Assembly (NCBI GenBank): GCA_021397835.1
Contig: JAJFZO010000566.1
Span: 3,720,001 to 3,784,000 of the forward strand
Direction of reading: 5' to 3'
Origin: Moringa oleifera
Taxonomy: Eukaryota; Streptophyta; Magnoliopsida; Brassicales; Moringaceae
DNA length: 64,000 bases
Shown here: one piece after another, positions 49,801-61,239 of the stretch
How the letters are laid out: every line of letters begins with the position of its first letter
How positions within the stretch are numbered: position 1 is the first letter of the stretch
The notes under the pieces: generated by a model
Databases searched by the model: none
Told to the model about the DNA's origin: nothing
What the model saw: only the letters and a program-made list of their open reading frames with translations
Translations under genes and position numbers: made by a program

Positions 49801-52800
49801 AAACACTCTATACAAACTTCAGAAACTTATCAAACATACAACTTTCTGCTAAGCACCCAAATTGAAAGACCATGCTTCAAGAGTGCAGATTATTTTAGTT
49901 AACCATGAATAAGAGGATTCATGATTTTTTTTTTTTTTGGTTGCGGGGGTGGGGGGTTTGCTTGTAAATGAAGAGAAACCGATACATGTTTCAGAATTCT
50001 ATCCTATAACTAACTATTCTTGCATTTGGGTGGAACCACCTTGGTGCTTAACAAAATAAATGTTTTTCCATATTGAAAAAGTAAAACATGAATAATGAGT
50101 CTATGCTTCTATCATATTACTAATTCCTTATCAATTAATTACAGAAGGCAGTGAGACTCGAGCTTTATATATTAATGCCCCAACCACACGAATTCACAGA
50201 ACCACATGCCTTACTTTAACCTTTTGGCTTTTGGGTAGCATGCTTATGGCCATTTAGATAACAACTTTGCGAATAAGCATCACGCTCATAGACTCAAATG
50301 ATGATTCAAAATTCTTAACAAGCACTAAAATATTAAAGACAAGAATTTGAAGCTTTAATATTTCGAAAGAAATTCCAATTACGATGGAAAATGAAAGCAT
50401 ATACGATAGAACCATCAAGCATACCCTGCGATCTTCAAGATCTGCAATGTCATCATCAACTTCATCTTCACTATCCTGATCTGACATCACTTGCTCTAAT
50501 GCCATTGGCTTCAAGTAGAAAACATATATTGTTGATAGTAAGACTACAATATGTGTGTGTAGACATGTAAGCAGATACATATGTCTCAGATACATATCAA
50601 GACATAGTAAAATCTTGTATGCCAATAACAATGATGAATTACCTCTCAGGATACCTATTTACCCAAAACACAAGTCAGAATATGTAATGATGAGCAGTTC
50701 ATATCACTAGAACAAAAAGATAGGATGTAAAGTGGAAAAGTAAATTACAGAGATTAATCAAAATATATCATTCCTTTTGTTAGAAAGCTTGCAGAATATA
50801 AGCATCCTTAACAAGACCTTGCTAAGAAGCAAAGCTCCACCAACATTCCCGTTACAAACAAAAATCTAGAAGAAATTTCTTATTCCATGAAATATCTTAT
50901 TCCCAAAAATATGAGATGTACCAGAAAAACTGGAGTGAGCAGCTTATTTGTTATGCTTACGTTTGAATCACTTTGAGAAAGTGCAAAGAAACAGTGGCTT
51001 ACAGTGCACGAAGACGCTCGATAAGGATTATCATTATTGCACTGGTAATTGTAAAAGACAACTGCAACAATCATATATAAAACTTACAGAAAAAAGTATA
51101 GAAATGCAACTACAATTCTTCTTGACCTTTAGCTCCATACAAACTGACTAGCATGACAAGACCAATAGCTCAAACAAGTAAAGAAAACAAATATAACATC
51201 AAAAGTCACCTGGACTCTGTGGGAGTGATAGAACTGACGTTTCTGCAGAAGCATGCGGCTGTAAATACAAAAGGATAAAAAGGAGAAAATCAATCAGCAG
51301 GCCCAAAAGTTAGATACCCTCAGAAAGAATAACTATCTTCAGGTAATATTACATTCATGAAGCAAAGAAACTTTCCCTTCAAACTATAAAAAGACATCTT
51401 AAGATTAAACTAAAGCAAAATGAAAGAAAACCTATTCAAGAGGAAAATTTGGAAATAGAAGTAAAGCCCTTTATTATTACTACAGAAAACTGGCTAGGAA
51501 AGACATATCCAACACAAACATACTTTCTAGGCTCAGATCGTTCTGCAGATAACTTCCTTGTTTTTGCAGCAGGAACAGCTGGATCACATCCAGATAGTGA
51601 TTTAACACATTCAGGGTCCACAGGGGACTGAGCCATGGCAATTGAAACACTTGGAACATCGCAAATGGCTGCAAGATGTTCAACACACTCTGTTGAATTA
51701 GGATAATCCGAGCCACAGTTTTCTATCATGTCCGATCCATTCTGCAATCCTTTCCCACTAGGAAATGATTCACAAGCCCTCTCACCTTCACAGAGCAAAA
51801 TACATAGCCAACGTAATTAACACTTCAAAAGGCTTATAAACAACAAAGATGACAGTTTAGATCCCTTTTACCAGTATTTGATAAATTTGTGAAATGCATT
51901 GAATTTAAGTTAACACATCTTTTCAGTATCAAAGTGAAATTTGAAATTATTGAGAAATGGGATTCTGATAAAACAGCGAGTGCCTGTAGATCCAACCAAT
52001 AATCTTTTTAACAAAAGAAAAAAAATTATTGAGATAAGAAACAATATAATATATATATATACATATATACATAGCACAAGGGGAACAACCCTTTACAAGC
52101 ATAGTTAGCAGTTGGAGATTAGGATTTCTGTGAAGTCTATATAATCCACCTCATCTGTAAAAGGTGTACTTAATATCCAAAGTTTTAAACTGTGTAACTG
52201 ATAGTCCCTGAACACTTCTAATGATGTTTCAACCCTCTCAAAAGCCCTTCTATTTCCTTGCTGTCCTATAAGCCACAAAACCACCAAAGGAACCATACTA
52301 AATATCTCTTTTGTTTCTTTCTTTAGAAGCCTTATTCCTGCCAATGCCTTCAACTCCTTCCCCACAGATCCCATGGCTGTCCAAGACAATCCCAATCAAG
52401 CTAGAGCTCTCTCCCAGTGCTGTCCAGATTAGCTACACACTAGAAAGATGTGGCATACAGTCTCCTCCTGCTTCTTGCCAAAAAATAAAATAAAATAATT
52501 TCACCAAAACCATTCCCTTCTTTCTTACATTATCAACAGAAAGGATCTTTCTCCAAACTGCCTCCCAAGCAAAGTATGTCACTTTACTTGGAATTAATTA
52601 TCTATTTATTTCAATCAAGGCTTAAGATGGTCATACATCTAAGTGACTCAATTTTCAAAGAAACATCATCAGAAGCATGTCATAGAGAAGCAATCTACTT
52701 TTTAGTTCTAACAGTTAGCAAAAGTTATCAATAATGGCAAATTAATCTTTCAAATAGATTCCCAACATTTAAAGGGACTTCCTTCTGGACTTTCTTCCAA

Positions 52801-55800
52801 TATCATCACGACCTGGGTACAAACATGTTGATAAACCTGCAGATGCACATTTCCTTTTCCGTAGTGCCCCTTTTCTAAACCCTAGAGAAGGAGCTCTGTT
52901 TTCACATGAGAAAACCATCTAATATTTCAGGTTATTTATTCCTTTCTTTTGAGATATTGGGTATGGCACAATCTTCACTCAAAAGAACCTGAAAATTTAG
53001 ATGAAAATTTACCTCGAGCTGAACCCAACTCTATCAACGCTTTAAATGTCAAGATTAGCTCGGTTGTAAATATCGTAGAGTTCAGACACGATTTGATTCT
53101 ACAAGTATGATGTAACCCAACTCCTCCAACAAGTGGGAGGACATAAACCAGCTGTATGCTTCATGACCCTCATTTAAGGGAAAAAAGGTTTTGCTTTCAT
53201 ATGGGTGAAGCCTACATTCTCCTGACTTACATCTCATTTTTTTCCCTCACTTTCTATGAACTTCTTCTGGCAGAAGCAGCACTCTGTAACAGAGGCAGAT
53301 GGTGGAAGTGATGGGTGGCAGTAGTAAGGCTGTGATTGTTCTGGTGGTTGTAGTGCTGGTATTGCACCTGGTAGTTTCAGTAAGGTGGACAAGCAAACAG
53401 CTTGCTATAAGGGAAAATAAAAGAAAAAAAGCGAGTTAACTTTCAAGAAACAAAAGAAGAAAAGAAAAAAAATGGGAGAAAAAAGGAGTATCTGAAATTA
53501 GAAATTTTGTAGCCAATTCATGAATTTTTATTGTCCCATTGACAACATCCAATCCACTTGCAAAGACAACCTAATGGAATTTTCTTCTCTTCTTGACGCT
53601 CCCTCTCTGTTTCTATTTTACTAGCCCTCTCTTTCTTTTTCTAAACTACCAATTAAATGGAGTTAGAAGCAAAAGCTAAAGGTAAATGTGATAACAGAAG
53701 TAAAACACCCAAAGAGATCAGAAATTCACAATCAGACCAGACTGATTATTATACAGAAATCTGATAATTAAGAATCCATTGAGACAATAAAATGGGCAGT
53801 AGAAATGAATGATTTACCACCATCTTTCTCCAGAGGTTCCTTCTGCATGCTTTCACAAGCCAAGCTGGGTGAGTCCAACTCAAGAAATTGTATGCTAATC
53901 TTGGCATTTTGACTAAGGTCCTTTGGCCTGCGCTTCCGTGGCTTTGAGCTGTATTATTTTACCAATTATTTCTCATTGTTCATGCTAATTTGCCAAAAAG
54001 ACCCCCAAAAAAAAAAAAAAAAAGAACTGAAGGCAATGACTAGAAAAGTAGGTGTAACAAGACATAGGAATCATACCAGAAGGAGAATGTCTGCAGTCTT
54101 AGGTCTACTCCACTTGCTACAGTCTGTAAAAGAACACGTTAACAGGACTTATAATAGTTTGTAATTAATTCTTTCATGCCAATTGATTAAACTACGATCT
54201 CAATGTTAAACACAAAAGTTCGCAAGATTCATCACATAAAATGATAATTAACATCACTCTCTCCCTTCTACAATTTTTAGAAGAGTTGCCACATGTCATG
54301 ATAATTGGCATCTCTCTCTCTCTCTCTCTCTACAAACAAAGACAGCCAAGTGAATTGTATAACTTTCATTTATTAGCAGTTAAATGATTGTGTAAACTAT
54401 AGTTAAATAGAAAATTTTGAATTACAGCAACAACATATATTCTAGAGGAGAAGAAAGTTCCAGCTCTTGAAGTTATGTGCATGCAGCTCAATGTAAATGT
54501 CAAATGAGAGAAAAGGGTAAAACCATAAATTTAAAAGGTTCCCAAACAAACATTCAGAATAATAGGAAGCACAGACCTCAGATCTCAATGAATCAAGTTT
54601 CACATAGACATTGACAGCCTGATACTCTTCTTTTACCTACGAAGGAGGAGCATTTTGACTATTATTTCAAGAAGAACCCAATGTAAATCAAGTTACTTGA
54701 TATTTAAATTACCAACCCAGAAGTCAAAATGGAATAAGTCATGTGATGAGCACAAATGATATCTCAGACCCTGTAGAAAAAAGAGGAAACAAAAAAAAAA
54801 AAAAAAAAACTGAGTTCCACATAGAACTATATTCTTAAGAAATAACAAATGCTGAACTATACCAAACAGAACCAAAACTGTCATGGAAATATCTCAACTT
54901 GACAGGGAATAATAGAGTAAAAAAGAGTTGCACTTTTTGAAAGTATTGCACTTTGGAAAGAGAAAGAAGTATTGAAATTAAAACCATCCCAACATCATGT
55001 GAATAAGATTTTCATACCAAAACCAAGTAATTTGCTCAGTTTGAATTGCATGCTTGTAACAATTACAACCATTTGTAAATAAACTTGACGAAGTATTTGT
55101 GCAACAGTTGAAAGGTATTACATGAGCCTAAGATGATACTTCCAAGTGAAAACTAAAGCATTTACAACACTTGCAATATATATATGGGTGCGGTCCAGAT
55201 GCCTGACAAGCAGAGTTGGCATATCATAAATGGAGGAATATGACATGATTGCATGAATATGCCTAATATGAACACAATACAGTTAATTAATCAAGTCAAA
55301 CTCTTAAACACCAACACAACATGTTTATTGAGCATATTACATGACGCCACAGAGATATAACCCAGTTAATAAATCATGTCAATCGTTGACACAACACAAT
55401 ACAAATAACTGGTTTAATAAATTGTGCATTGTTGGCACACATGACACAATACCATATATCCATAATATATGTGTACATATATATATATATATATATTATT
55501 GCTCTATTGACCTTGTCATTCTTATTCCATTTTGTTGATATTTATAAGGGTAAAATAGACTTTTCAAATATAAATATTAAACAAGTCATAAGTTATGGCT
55601 CATGCTGACACAAATTAACATAATTAATTAAATGGTTCATACAAAATGTCTCAACACAAATTAACAAGGTTAAGTAAACAGGTTTACCCAATTAAGGTGG
55701 ATGAAGCATGTCAACCTGTTTATGACATGAACACAATCAAATCTGTTTAACTACATGTCGTGTTCATGCAGTGTTCTCAATTTGTGTAACAAATTGCACC

Positions 55801-58800
55801 TTAGGTGTGATCTTTTCTCTGTAAACATTGACAGAGTTTCATAAGCACAAAGACGGGGAAGAAGACAAAAGACAAAAAAAATTTATAAAAAAAAGTTAAC
55901 GATGTAACGTTATCAAGAATATGCAGAACTAAATATTTTTAAAAAATTACTTATGGAGATTATGAGTAGAAACCAAAGATAATGACAATCTTAGATGAAT
56001 ATCCACCTTAAAGCTTGCGCATTGCATCATGCAAAATGGACAAGAGAAGTCTTCAGTCACTGCACATTGACAGGAAAAAGATTATAAACCTCAAGTAAAT
56101 GAATTTAAAAGAACCAAAAGGTTCAAGTAATATAGAGCTTATATAAAACAATCCTGGACGAAACATGAGATGCAAAATCAGGTTTGAAGCCATGCTCTGA
56201 TTTTATTTTAGAGGAATTCAGTTAATTGTAAGACATAATTAGATGAAGTCAAGTCTGAAGCTTTGATGCAAAGGTTGGAAAACAAACAAAACTTGCCTAT
56301 TAATCTATCTGGAAGGAAACCAGTTTGAAATGAAAGATGAAATCCCTCAGGAAGAACAAAAACATTCATTTAAGATCATTGACACTTCTACTCCAAAGCA
56401 TAATTGGACTTGATCCACACCTCTGACAGCAAACTTCTCAGTCAAGTTGCTTCTATATTGCTGATTTATCCAAATGGTTCTAATGCTTAGTATACGAATG
56501 ACATAAACACAAAAGTGACGAATTAGACTTCCATGTGCTCAGTGAATAAAGGCCAACTACCTTAATAAATGCCAATCTCAACTAGAACCTTGAACTTCTT
56601 CAACCAAGACCTGGAGACTCCTTTTAATTTAAGACTTCAACAGTGATAAATCTTTTGCAGTTTCAAGATCATTTAACAGGGATTTAGGACTAACTAGCTT
56701 TTTAATGCAAGAGCTTCAATCAGGCAGCTTTATTCAGGTCAAAAATAACATCCTAGTTCTAAAAGACACGAAACGGTCAAAGAGTCTACTTCTTTAATAT
56801 ATATATATATATGTGGAAAAAGGGTCTACTTCTATTACCAACTGGAATGACCTGAACATTTGGTTCAATAATTTGAGACTGAAGACAAGGTTGCTTTCTT
56901 TCTCTTTCCCTCACACTCTGCTTTGCACTTCTTTTTTTTTTTTTTTTTTTTCATCCTTTAATCCAATCTACTTTTGTGCTTCCTAATAATTCTCCCAGCT
57001 CTCAAATTTGACTTTTAGAAAACTAAAAGTGCTACCCACATCATAATTTTTTTTTTCTTGGGGTGTAACAACAGGGTTTTAACTTTATATTTCTATCCCC
57101 CATCAATACCCTAACATCTCCCCACATTTCTGAGGAACATTCAACACAATATAAACCATAATACCATAGATTAATGTAGTAATTAAATATATAGTCGTTG
57201 TACCTGCAAGGAAGTCAGTAAGAGGGAAAGAGGAAGAAATTATCATAACCAGACAAGTACAAGAAGACAATTTTTACCTTTGAAACCATTAAACACACAC
57301 TAGACGACACTCAGCGAAATATTGTATATAACTTTACAAGGACAAAGAAATTCTTACCTTCAGTCTTTTGTAGCATATGGCTATTGTCCCTGTAGTTGAA
57401 AATTACAATTCCAGCTCTCATCCTAGACAAGTTAATGCCAAATATTAACAAGGCAACTAACAGAAAACACTCCATTATAAGCACATGAAGAAAATAAAGG
57501 TAAAGAATCTACAATGCTCTTTCTCCATGGTAGACAAACAGGGTTTTAGCAGGTCTGTAGTATAAATGTAAGACTTGAATGTAATTATGCAGATCCACAT
57601 TAAGCTTAACAAAAGGTTTTCAACAGCAGTTAGCACAATGGGACAGTTTATCAGAATATGTCCGTGTCTAGCACTTGCAATTTTAATTTGGGTTTTTGTC
57701 CAAGGTTTTATCTACTTAAAGAAATAAACTAAAACAGCATTAGATAATCTTTAAGTTTGTTTGATTGAGCAACAAGGATGTAGTTTCCCATAGCCTCAAT
57801 AACATACCACCAACCCCACTCCCCCTCCCCCCCAACTCACCCCCCCTTTCTTTCACACACACACACACATATTAAAATGATACAAAGACACCTAAGTTTT
57901 GAGGGAGCCTACATCTTTCCTTGCACCTGACTGCAGCAAGCTATTCTGCTTGTGACAGTTGATCAAGGACAGAGATTAAACATTACCAACTTTCCTTCTT
58001 TTATATATCGTCTTGATTTTCAATTTGCTTGTAATCCTCACAGGGTAAAATTGTTGCCCAAATGTTTAACTGGAATGACAATACTAGATGTGGCAGCACA
58101 TAATATGGTTTGTTTGGTTTGCTAAAGGTTCACAAACCTATTTCTCCATCTTTAGAGTTTCTTTACCTTCAAATAACTTTCTCTACAGTTTCTCTCTCAA
58201 TCCCATGAGCATGTCAAACTATCATTTGACTGGAGGCTTATGCCTAAGGACTCTTCCTTAATCACAAATTCACAGTTTAACTTATTGAAATGTTATTTAT
58301 TAGTTTCTCTGATTAACAGTGCATCAAAAAACAACTAAGCCAATGCTCTGTGACCAGTGAACACATAATATACAGAGAAGGAAAAAAGAGACAAGAAGGA
58401 TTGAAGAAAAAATTCTGGGTAAATCTACACACTGAAAGAAGAAAAATAGTAGAAGTCAAGCAAACAAAGATCGCAAATATAATTTGTTCAGATTTTGAAA
58501 CATACAAAGAAAGAAAAAGAGACAGGAATTGTTCAGGAAAGAATATGGGAGAATCTACACGTTAAAACAAGAAGAAAAGAAGCAGACATCATGCAAACAA
58601 AAATCTCAAATGAACTTTGTTCCAGTCACGCAATATAGAGAGAAAAAAAAATGAAATTAGAAGAATTCAAGAAAAAGTCTGGGAGAATCTGCATAATAAA
58701 AGGGGAAAAGGAAAGTAGACATCAACCAAACCTAGGTCTCAAAAAAACTGTGTCAACCCATACAATAAAATCTCGATCCTATGAGTCCCGCTATTCATCT

Positions 58801-60590
58801 CCTTCGACATACGAGAAACCAAACATGATGGAATGGCTTTTCAAACAACACTAGTAGCAATGCAAGTCTCCCCCCCCCCCCCCTTCCACCCCCTGCCAAA
58901 AAGTTCATCAAACTAGTTATGAATGAAGGATAACCCAAAGTCCTCTGTAAGAAAAGAAAGCACCCCAAATGTACATTCAACTTCTCATTTTCACAGAGCA
59001 ATACCATATGAAGAGGCAATCAAAACTCACGAACAAAAATACTTAATGCAGAACTATTCACCTTTTTAATCCATTTTGAATATTAATTTATATTTTACTT
59101 CTTTTGGAAACAGACTATGTTTCTTCAAGAGTTTGGCAGGGAGCCATTTAGGTTCTGAAGGACATTCATTTGAACAAGAACTTCAAAAAACCACATAATA
59201 ATAGTTCAGAAAGTTTGCCTTCAGCATTCTCTTTGCTTTGCTATTATAATGTATGTAGACCTATTAGGACAGCAAATGGAAAATTAGCAATGAAATACCT
59301 ATTTTGAAGTTAGCAACTTGTAGTAAATGAAGAAGAAACAACAAATATCCTCCCTAGCTCACTAAGATGTATATACATGTATATAAAGAAGATGGTTCGT
59401 ACTTCCTTTTACGATTTCCTTGCATTTTGTAATGCAAACATCTTCGAAGAAAAATAGGCTGCAGCAGAGAAGCCACTTGATTAGATAGTAGAAACAAAAA
59501 AAAAAAAAAAAAAAAAGAAATGCACCCACATCTAACAACCCCAAGACTTACAGGGCACTAAGGGCCACTTATCAGCAAAAAAATGGAATACTTGAACCTC
59601 AATGCAAGTATTAAGATGCAAAAAACAAGAAAATCATCAAAGATTAAACAATTTCTTAATCCATTTCTTTTTATCAGAACAAGTTTCTAATCCATTGATC
59701 GAGATCGGAAAACAATTGTTTAAAAATCAAACTATTCAAAATCATTCAAACTCTTACTAAGGGCTATTCTTCGATTTAACAATTTCCTAATCCAATGAAA
59801 GCACACGGAAATTTTTATTTTTTTTTTGTTTTCAAAAGTCATACTTTCCAAAACCATTCAAATCTCTTACAAAGGGCCATTCTCTGATTGACAATTCCAT
59901 AAAATGATGATGGCATATAGAAAAAGAAAAAAAAAGGGTTCAAAAATCGCTCTTTCCAAATCCATTTCAAACCTGTTACCAAGGGCTATTCTCCGATTTA
60001 ACAATTTTGTAAACCAATGAGGGCAAACGGAAAAAAAAAAAAAAAGAAATGTTTGTAAATCATACTCTTGCAAACAATTCGAACCTCTTTCTAAGGGCTA
60101 TTCTCCAGTTTAACAATTTCCGAATTCAATGACAGCAGCCGAAAATTTCTTCTTTTTTTTTTCAAAAATCATACTTTTTGGAACTATCCAAACCTCTTAG
60201 TGAGGGCTATTCTCCTATGTAAACCAATGACAGAAAATGACAAAAGAAAATAAAATTGTTTAAAAATCATACTTTCCCAAACAATTCAAACCTCTTACTA
60301 AGGGCTATTCTTCGATTAACAATTTTGAAAAATGGAAAAAAAAAAAAAAAGGAAAAGAAGAAGTGTGCAAAATTCCAATTTTTCCCTGATATATACCCTT
60401 ACAAACAAGAAAAACAAAGAACAGCTGATAAATAAATATGCTGCAAATAAGGTAAGAGATTTACATTGTGTAGAGCACGGCGGTGAAGGATGTTATATAA
60501 TTCAACAGGCTTGCAATATATTAAAAGTCTCTCTTCAGCTGAGATTGCCTCTTCTGCAGACAAATGCACACAAGAATTTTGACGACACAT
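46813..60590 (-). CDS. VRN2: VRN2-type VEFS-box Polycomb (PRC2) protein, 471 aa
   Basis: Fourteen coding exons: 60,590-60,465; 59,458-59,403; 57,422-57,358; 56,059-56,007; 54,770-54,717; 54,636-54,577; 54,123-54,077; 53,948-53,818; 51,785-51,524; 51,258-51,210; 50,508-50,425; 48,039-47,960; 47,798-47,709; 47,071-46,813. All phases agree. It begins [19 protein letters not shown]2H2 zinc finger uses C89, C92, H105 and H110. Further landmarks are [48 protein letters not shown] and an acidic [17 protein letters not shown]. The VEFS box covers about 302-420 ([34 protein letters not shown]). Su(z)12-type proteins hold E(z) and Esc subunits in PRC2, which deposits H3K27me3. The N-terminal block jumps from [10 protein letters not shown] directly to [12 protein letters not shown], as in Arabidopsis VRN2, without the middle segment of EMF2. 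Introns carry LINE, MITE-like and minisatellite DNA. The C-terminus ends in DAP repeats. Confidence 0.93.
46816..46965 (-). repeat. 18-bp coding minisatellite (DAPxxx repeats) at the VRN2 C-terminus
   Basis: The last 50 residues are hexapeptides of the form [24 protein letters not shown] and AAPSAP, encoded by an 18-bp unit. Proline, alanine and acidic content suggests an unstructured tail. It starts directly after the VEFS box (LERFKNEGS). Confidence 0.9.
48300..48900. mobile_element. Possible retroelement LTR in VRN2 intron
   Basis: Repetitive phrases (AATAGAAATAGAAAATCTAAAG, AATAGAAATAAAAAACCTGAAG) and GGGATTTGGGAAAAATTAGGG wording look LTR-like. A 75-codon open frame at 48,371-48,598 is Lys-rich and matches no family. 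No protein motif supports a class. Confidence 0.3.
48900..50424. other. VRN2 intron DNA, nothing further recognised
   Basis: This is the large intron between the acidic-region exon and the [13 protein letters not shown] exon. There is a 14-T run near 49,926 followed by G-rich DNA. No embedded coding exon seen. Confidence 0.5.
52090..52600 (-). mobile_element. LINE 3'-end fragment in VRN2 intron
   Basis: 52,395-52,105 translates to the C-terminal region that follows zf-RVT in plant LINEs ([20 protein letters not shown], then [16 protein letters not shown]). Upstream, 52,480-52,395 encodes a CQKQEE..CHIF-like zf-RVT piece with stops. The fragment lies on the same strand as VRN2 inside the intron between 53,818 and 51,785. 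5' truncation is usual for LINE insertions. Confidence 0.75.
52600..53817. other. VRN2 intron DNA without recognised feature
   Basis: No further transposon domain or exon is seen in this part of the intron. Confidence 0.5.
54308..54331. repeat. CT microsatellite in VRN2 intron
   Basis: A pure CT dinucleotide run lies between the 54,577 and 54,123 exon borders. Confidence 0.8.
55180..55790. mobile_element. MITE-like element in VRN2 intron
   Basis: Runs of wording such as GACACAACACAATACAAATAACTGG, TGTCAATCGTTGACAC, ACACAAATTAACA and ACATGTCGTGTTCATGCAGTGTTC resemble common plant MITEs rich in CGTGTTCGTGTC-type words. An AT microsatellite lies at 55,478-55,496. Terminal repeats were not defined. 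Confidence 0.35.
56060..57357. other. VRN2 intron DNA without recognised feature
   Basis: AT-rich with a TA run near 56,800 and a 22-T stretch near 56,932-56,951. No exon or transposon domain seen. Confidence 0.5.
58370..58745. repeat. Three-copy tandem repeat of about 130 bp in VRN2 intron
   Basis: Cores CTGGGTAAATCTACAC, ATGGGAGAATCTACAC and CTGGGAGAATCTGCAT lie near 58,416, 58,545 and 58,680. Each is followed by a purine-rich AGAAGAAAA block and CAAACAAA.ATC.CAAAT. Spacing is about 129-135 bp. Confidence 0.75.
58868..58884. repeat. C homopolymer
   Basis: About 15 consecutive C on the plus strand in VRN2 intron DNA. Such a run is also prone to sequencing length error. Confidence 0.8.
59700..60330. 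repeat. Six-copy tandem repeat of about 110 bp in VRN2 intron
   Basis: The core GGGCTATTCT recurs near 59,761, 59,875 (GGGCCATTCT), 59,983, 60,095, 60,204 and 60,302. Each core is preceded by AAACCTCTTACTAA-like and followed by CGATTTAACAATTT-like DNA and an A-rich tract. Spacing is 98-114 bp, with most length difference in the poly-A part. It lies between the first and second coding exons. Confidence 0.85.
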
Positions 60591-60600
60591 CTGATCCTCA
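60591..60600 (-). other. 5' UTR of VRN2 before the start codon
   Basis: TCATTTTCAG|TGAGGATCAG on the minus strand is a good acceptor 10 bp upstream of the start codon. Confidence 0.65.
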
Positions 60601-61053
60601 CTGAAAATGATCACAACTACCACTATAATTTTTGTTTCACAATAGAACGAAAAACAAAAACCATTCAATGACAAAGGTCATTAACAAAACAATGACAAAT
60701 AAAGGTACCTGAAGTTTCTTACTGAAGATAAGGAAAAAGAAATATTGGTGCAAAAAAGGAAACAAATTTGTCTTTGGATTTTACTGCACTTATAACAACA
60801 GTTACTCATGGCCCAAATTTCTAAGGTAAAAAGCTTATGGGAAACTACAGAACAAAAAAAAAAAAAACAAGCTTTACAAATAAAATTGCCAATGTAGCTA
60901 ATCACAATGAAATTAATAATTCTACTCATCGTGTATACTTACATACATATAGACATACACACACGGAGATAAATAGGTACGTATCCGTACAGGGATGGGA
61001 ACATCACAAGTGCATAGATGAATATAATAAGCAGTAACAAAGAGAAGAATTAC

Positions 61054-61145
61054 CAGATCGGAGATATCGCCGGAGTAGGTGGAAGAGGGATCAGGGAAGG
61101 AGGGAGGAAAAGTCAGTAGTTAGGTTAGCTAACGGAAAACCATCT
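61054..61145 (-). other. Candidate noncoding first exon of VRN2
   Basis: CTCCGATCTG|GTAATTCTT on the minus strand is a plausible donor after CT-rich leader-like DNA. It contains no ATG that stays open into the VRN2 frame. If transcription starts above 61,143 it includes a short upstream frame (ATG at 61,143, stop at 61,131-61,129). A 13-nt micro-exon near 60,708-60,720 between good splice signals is a weaker possibility. Confidence 0.5.
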
Positions 61146-61239
61146 TTTTCTTGCATTGGGAACGGTCACCTCTTCCTTTCTCTTTTCTTTTTCAACTTAT
61201 TTTCCGTTTCTTGCGACTTTCTATTTTACTTTTCTATTT

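Noticed and set aside
46813..60590. EMF2 as the identity of the Polycomb gene
   Set aside because: The EMF2 middle segment is absent and the N-terminus starts at MCRQN. The splice join after the RKRK stretch is VRN2-like.
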